NCBI GenBank assembly: GCA_007122215.1
Contig: SKUG01000237.1
Span: 1-7,894 of the forward strand
DNA length: 7,894 bases
Direction of reading: 5' to 3'
Source: Thermoleophilia bacterium
Lineage (GTDB): Bacteria > Actinomycetota > Thermoleophilia > Gaiellales > SKUG01
The notes under the pieces are model-generated. The model worked only from the letters and a program-made list of their open reading frames with translations, ran no database searches and was not told the DNA's origin. Shown here in pieces: positions 6,319 through 7,894 of the stretch. How positions within the stretch are numbered: position 1 is the first letter of the stretch; each line of letters begins with the position of its first letter. The position numbers and the translations under genes were made by a program.

Positions 6319-6319
6319 G

Positions 6320-6341
6320 CAGGTCCCCCTCGATTGACCTG
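6320..6341 (-). promoter_or_regulatory. hairpin with the ribosome binding site in its loop
   Basis: On the minus strand CAGGTC and GACCTG form a 6-bp stem whose 10-base loop (AAUCGAGGGG) holds most of the ribosome binding site GAGGGGG (6325-6331) of the unknown gene; its last G closes the stem. The stem ends one base before the ATG. It could modulate translation or, as DNA, be an operator. A nonamer TGCCGGTAT occurs at 6301-6309 and again at 6340-6348, flanking it. Confidence 0.4.
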
Positions 6342-6428
6342 CCGGTATGTCGCGAGTTCGGGGGCCATGCGTTGCACCCGTGGCGCGCAGCGACGCGAGG
6401 CGCACCATCCCGCCTGCGCCATGGCAGG

Positions 6429-6434
6429 TATGCT
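6429..6434 (+). promoter_or_regulatory. candidate -10 for the AI-2E family gene
   Basis: TATGCT on the plus strand is the same hexamer as the rplJ -10. It lies 66 bases before the ATG. There is no TGn extension and no clear -35, so this is a weak call based on position in the divergent spacer. Confidence 0.25.
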
Positions 6435-6445
6435 GCCGCACGCCC

Positions 6446-6481
6446 TGCCAGGCACGGGATCCGCTCCGGGGATGCCTGGCA
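6446..6481. repeat. perfect inverted repeat upstream of the AI-2E family gene
   Basis: TGCCAGGCA (6446-6454) and TGCCTGGCA (6473-6481) are exact reverse complements around an 18-base spacer. The right arm ends 5 bases before the ribosome binding site. If transcribed it forms a 5'-leader hairpin just before the GGAGG; as DNA it could be an operator. Confidence 0.5.
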
Positions 6482-6486
6482 CCGAT

Positions 6487-6491
6487 GGAGG
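6487..6491 (+). promoter_or_regulatory. ribosome binding site of the AI-2E family gene
   Basis: GGAGG with a 9-base spacer to the ATG at 6501. It fixes this start, although the open frame extends 67 codons further upstream through the divergent spacer. Confidence 0.75.
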
Positions 6492-6500
6492 TTTCCGAGG

Positions 6501-7715
6501 ATGCCCGAGACGCCCAGCAGCGAACCTGCGCCCGAGCCGAGTGGCCCCGCCCCGTCCGCAGGCGCAGACGTGCTGCCCGCGGCTGCTGGCGGCTCCCATC
6601 GCAGTCGCCTCGAGGATGTCTCCTGGCGGGTGGTCGCCAAGACCTATGGGCTGGTTGCGGCGCTGCTGCTGACGATCTGGATGTGGCCGTCGCTGAGCCA
6701 GCTGATCGGCACGGTGCTGGTCGCAGCGTTTGCCGCCGTGGCAGCGGATGCGGTGGCACGGCTGCTCCAGCAGCTCGGGCTGCCGCGCGGGCTCGCGGTG
6801 GCCACGGTCATCATCGGTGCGTTCACGGTGGCGATCGGCATGCTGGTGCTGCTGGTTCCCGCGCTCGTCTCCCAGGCTGCGCGCCTGGCAAACGCAGCTC
6901 CGGACATCGCGATGCGCATCCAGCAGACCGATGCCTGGCGCTGGCTGGTGGAGGAGTCCGGCCTGGGCGACCAGGGGGGGCTGGGGGATGCGCTGCTCGC
7001 GGGCGTCCAGCGGCTCGCGTCGATCGCCCCGAGCCTCCTGACCGATGCGCTGTCAGCGGCAGTGGGCACGGTCTTCAGCGTGTTCGTGCTCACCTTTGCG
7101 GTGATCTTCCTGCTGACCAGCGGGGACCGGGTGCTCGCGCTGGCGGTGAAGCTCGTGCCGCGCCTGGTGGATGCCCGACCGTGGGACGTCGTTGCCGGTG
7201 CCTACGACAGCATCGGCCGCTACGTGGTGGGAGCCACCGTCCAGGCAACCATCGCCGGGGTGGTCGTCGCCGCCTTCCTGCACGTGATCGGCGTGCCGTA
7301 TGCGCTGGCGCTGGGATTCATCACGTTCCTCTGGGACTTCGTCCCGATGATCGGCTCGACGATCGCAGCGATCCCGGCGGTGGCGGTCGCGCTCGCCACC
7401 GGGGGCGTGCAGCAGGCGATCATCGTGGCGGTGTTCATCACGCTCTACACCCAGTTCGAGAACTCGGTGCTGCAGCCGCGGATCCAGGGCAAGGGCGTCA
7501 ACATGCCTGCGATCGCGATCTTCTTCAGCGTCCTGGTCGGCGGTGCGCTCTTCGGGATCATCGGTGCGATCTTCGCGGTGCCCGCCGCGAGCGTGCTCGC
7601 GATCATCCTCGGCCACTGGTTCGAGTACAGCGGACGCTCGGACGTTCGTCCGCCGCGCCTGTTCGATGACAGCGGTCGCGTGATCCGCAGCCGCCGGGCG
7701 TCGAGCAGCGACTAG
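6501..7715 (+). CDS. AI-2E family transporter (PerM/UPF0118-like membrane protein)
   Basis: This is a 404-residue polytopic inner-membrane protein of the AI-2E exporter superfamily (Pfam AI-2E_transport, formerly UPF0118). Members include TqsA, PerM and Na+/H+ antiporters of moderate halophiles, so the substrate cannot be read from sequence. Residues 1-38 are a Pro/Ser/Ala-rich cytoplasmic tail. Membrane segments lie near 46-62, 66-82, 97-120, 186-206, 243-262, 264-282, 284-298, 302-316 and 336-370. A large soluble loop (121-185) follows the third segment, as in the family. Family marks are IGRYVVGATVQATIAGVVV (238-256), FVPMIGSTIAAIPAV (280-294), QFENSVLQPRIQGKGVNMPA (318-337) and GIIGAIFAVPAASVLAII (352-369). 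The gene is divergent from the unknown gene, and its TAG overlaps the stop of an opposing gene. The nearby nhaA makes a role in ion homeostasis possible, but the two are not in one operon. Confidence 0.93.
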   Translation: MPETPSSEPAPEPSGPAPSAGADVLPAAAGGSHRSRLEDVSWRVVAKTYGLVAALLLTIWMWPSLSQLIGTVLVAAFAAVAADAVARLLQQLGLPRGLAVATVIIGAFTVAIGMLVLLVPALVSQAARLANAAPDIAMRIQQTDAWRWLVEESGLGDQGGLGDALLAGVQRLASIAPSLLTDALSAAVGTVFSVFVLTFAVIFLLTSGDRVLALAVKLVPRLVDARPWDVVAGAYDSIGRYVVGATVQATIAGVVVAAFLHVIGVPYALALGFITFLWDFVPMIGSTIAAIPAVAVALATGGVQQAIIVAVFITLYTQFENSVLQPRIQGKGVNMPAIAIFFSVLVGGALFGIIGAIFAVPAASVLAIILGHWFEYSGRSDVRPPRLFDDSGRVIRSRRASSSD

Positions 7716-7894
7716 CCTCGGCCAGCACCATCGGGCTTGCCGGCGTTGTCCGGCTTGCCCGTGCCCGTCCCGGCATGTGCAGGCCTGTCTCCGCCACTGC
7801 CCGCGCCGGCGGTGCCCGGCGCGCCCTTGCCGGCACCGGCGTGGGCCGGCGCGCCCTTGCCCGTGCCCGCGTGGGCAGGTGGGCCAGGCTTGTC
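7712..7894 (-). CDS. C-terminus of a Gly/Ala/Pro-rich repeat protein (partial)
   Basis: The minus-strand frame is open from the window edge to a TAG at 7712-7714 and encodes 60 residues. They form a low-complexity tail of 10-residue units: PAHAGTGKGA, PAHAGAGKGA, PGTAGAGSGG, then after two residues PAHAGTGTGK, ending PDNAGKPDGAGRG. Tails rich in GKPD, PAHAG and similar steps are common in actinobacterial secreted or surface proteins and after DUF5667-type domains. That is a general likeness only; the functional domain is beyond the edge. The stop overlaps the opposing gene in a shared CTAG. The main doubt is that GC-rich DNA can be open by chance over 60 codons; the regular residue pattern argues for real coding. 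Confidence 0.55.
   Translation of the reverse strand, partial: DKPGPPAHAGTGKGAPAHAGAGKGAPGTAGAGSGGDRPAHAGTGTGKPDNAGKPDGAGRG
7754..7879 (-). repeat. degenerate 30-bp tandem repeats
   Basis: Units of 30 bp start at 7879, 7849 and 7819 (minus strand), with a fourth at 7783 after a 6-bp insert. GGCGCGCCCTTGCC occurs twice exactly 30 bases apart on the plus strand (7818-7831 and 7848-7861). The period is a multiple of three and encodes the 10-residue protein repeats, so the array may vary in unit number between strains. Confidence 0.6.

Noticed and set aside
5371..6672. A 433-codon plus-strand open frame opposite the unknown gene
   Set aside because: It has no ribosome binding site, Arg/Pro/Ala-rich composition and no motif; the minus-strand frame has the better codon pattern and motif-like segments.
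6319..6759. N-terminal extension of the unknown minus-strand gene to 6759
   Set aside because: It would overlap the start and first membrane segments of the AI-2E family gene; the ATG at 6318 has its own ribosome binding site.
6347..7669. A 440-codon plus-strand open frame in another frame of the AI-2E family gene
   Set aside because: It is a frame-shifted shadow of a membrane protein whose correct frame shows clear family motifs and a ribosome binding site.
1..7894. Mobile elements, CRISPR array, tRNA or rRNA genes, defence system
   Set aside because: No transposase or integrase-like protein, no regularly spaced unique spacers, and no cloverleaf or rRNA-like stretch was seen on either strand; the gene content is core housekeeping plus transport.

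Overview
This is a very GC-rich window of chromosomal DNA. The codon third positions are dominated by G and C, GTG starts occur, and the RNA polymerase beta subunit has its rifampicin pocket at almost the same distance from the N-terminus as in Mycobacterium tuberculosis (the key Asp is residue 439 here and 435 there). Together with the L10 and L7/L12 sequences this points to Actinomycetota. A deep lineage such as Thermoleophilia is my best guess, but I could not test it.

Left part (1-3853): on the minus strand lies the conserved operon rplJ (L10) - rplL (L7/L12) - rpoB. rpoB is cut by the window edge after about 739 codons. Upstream of rplJ is an extended -10 promoter. Its predicted transcript begins directly with an L10-binding leader RNA, followed by a GC-rich attenuator-like hairpin. 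Between rplL and rpoB are 350 bases without a gene. They hold a strong hairpin just after rplL, a second long hairpin overlapping a possible internal promoter, and a 12-bp palindrome. This layout fits separate tuning of ribosomal stalk protein and polymerase synthesis.

Middle (3853-6318): nhaA, a Na+/H+ antiporter, is divergent from rplJ. It takes the place where rplK-rplA stands in many bacteria. nhaA converges on a 342-residue protein of unknown function that has motifs faintly like DUF3626 and toxin-type domains. The two stop codons sit in the two arms of one perfect inverted repeat.

Right part (6319-7894): divergent from the unknown gene is an AI-2E/PerM-family membrane protein with a clear ribosome binding site and a perfect inverted repeat just before it. 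Its stop codon overlaps, in a shared CTAG, the stop codon of a minus-strand gene. Only the Gly/Ala/Pro-rich, 10-residue-repeat C-terminus of that gene is in the window.

Most of the window is core housekeeping DNA. I see no mobile element, CRISPR array, tRNA, rRNA or defence system. The parts most worth a second look are the unknown gene at 5290-6318 and the RNA structures of the rplJ-rplL-rpoB operon.
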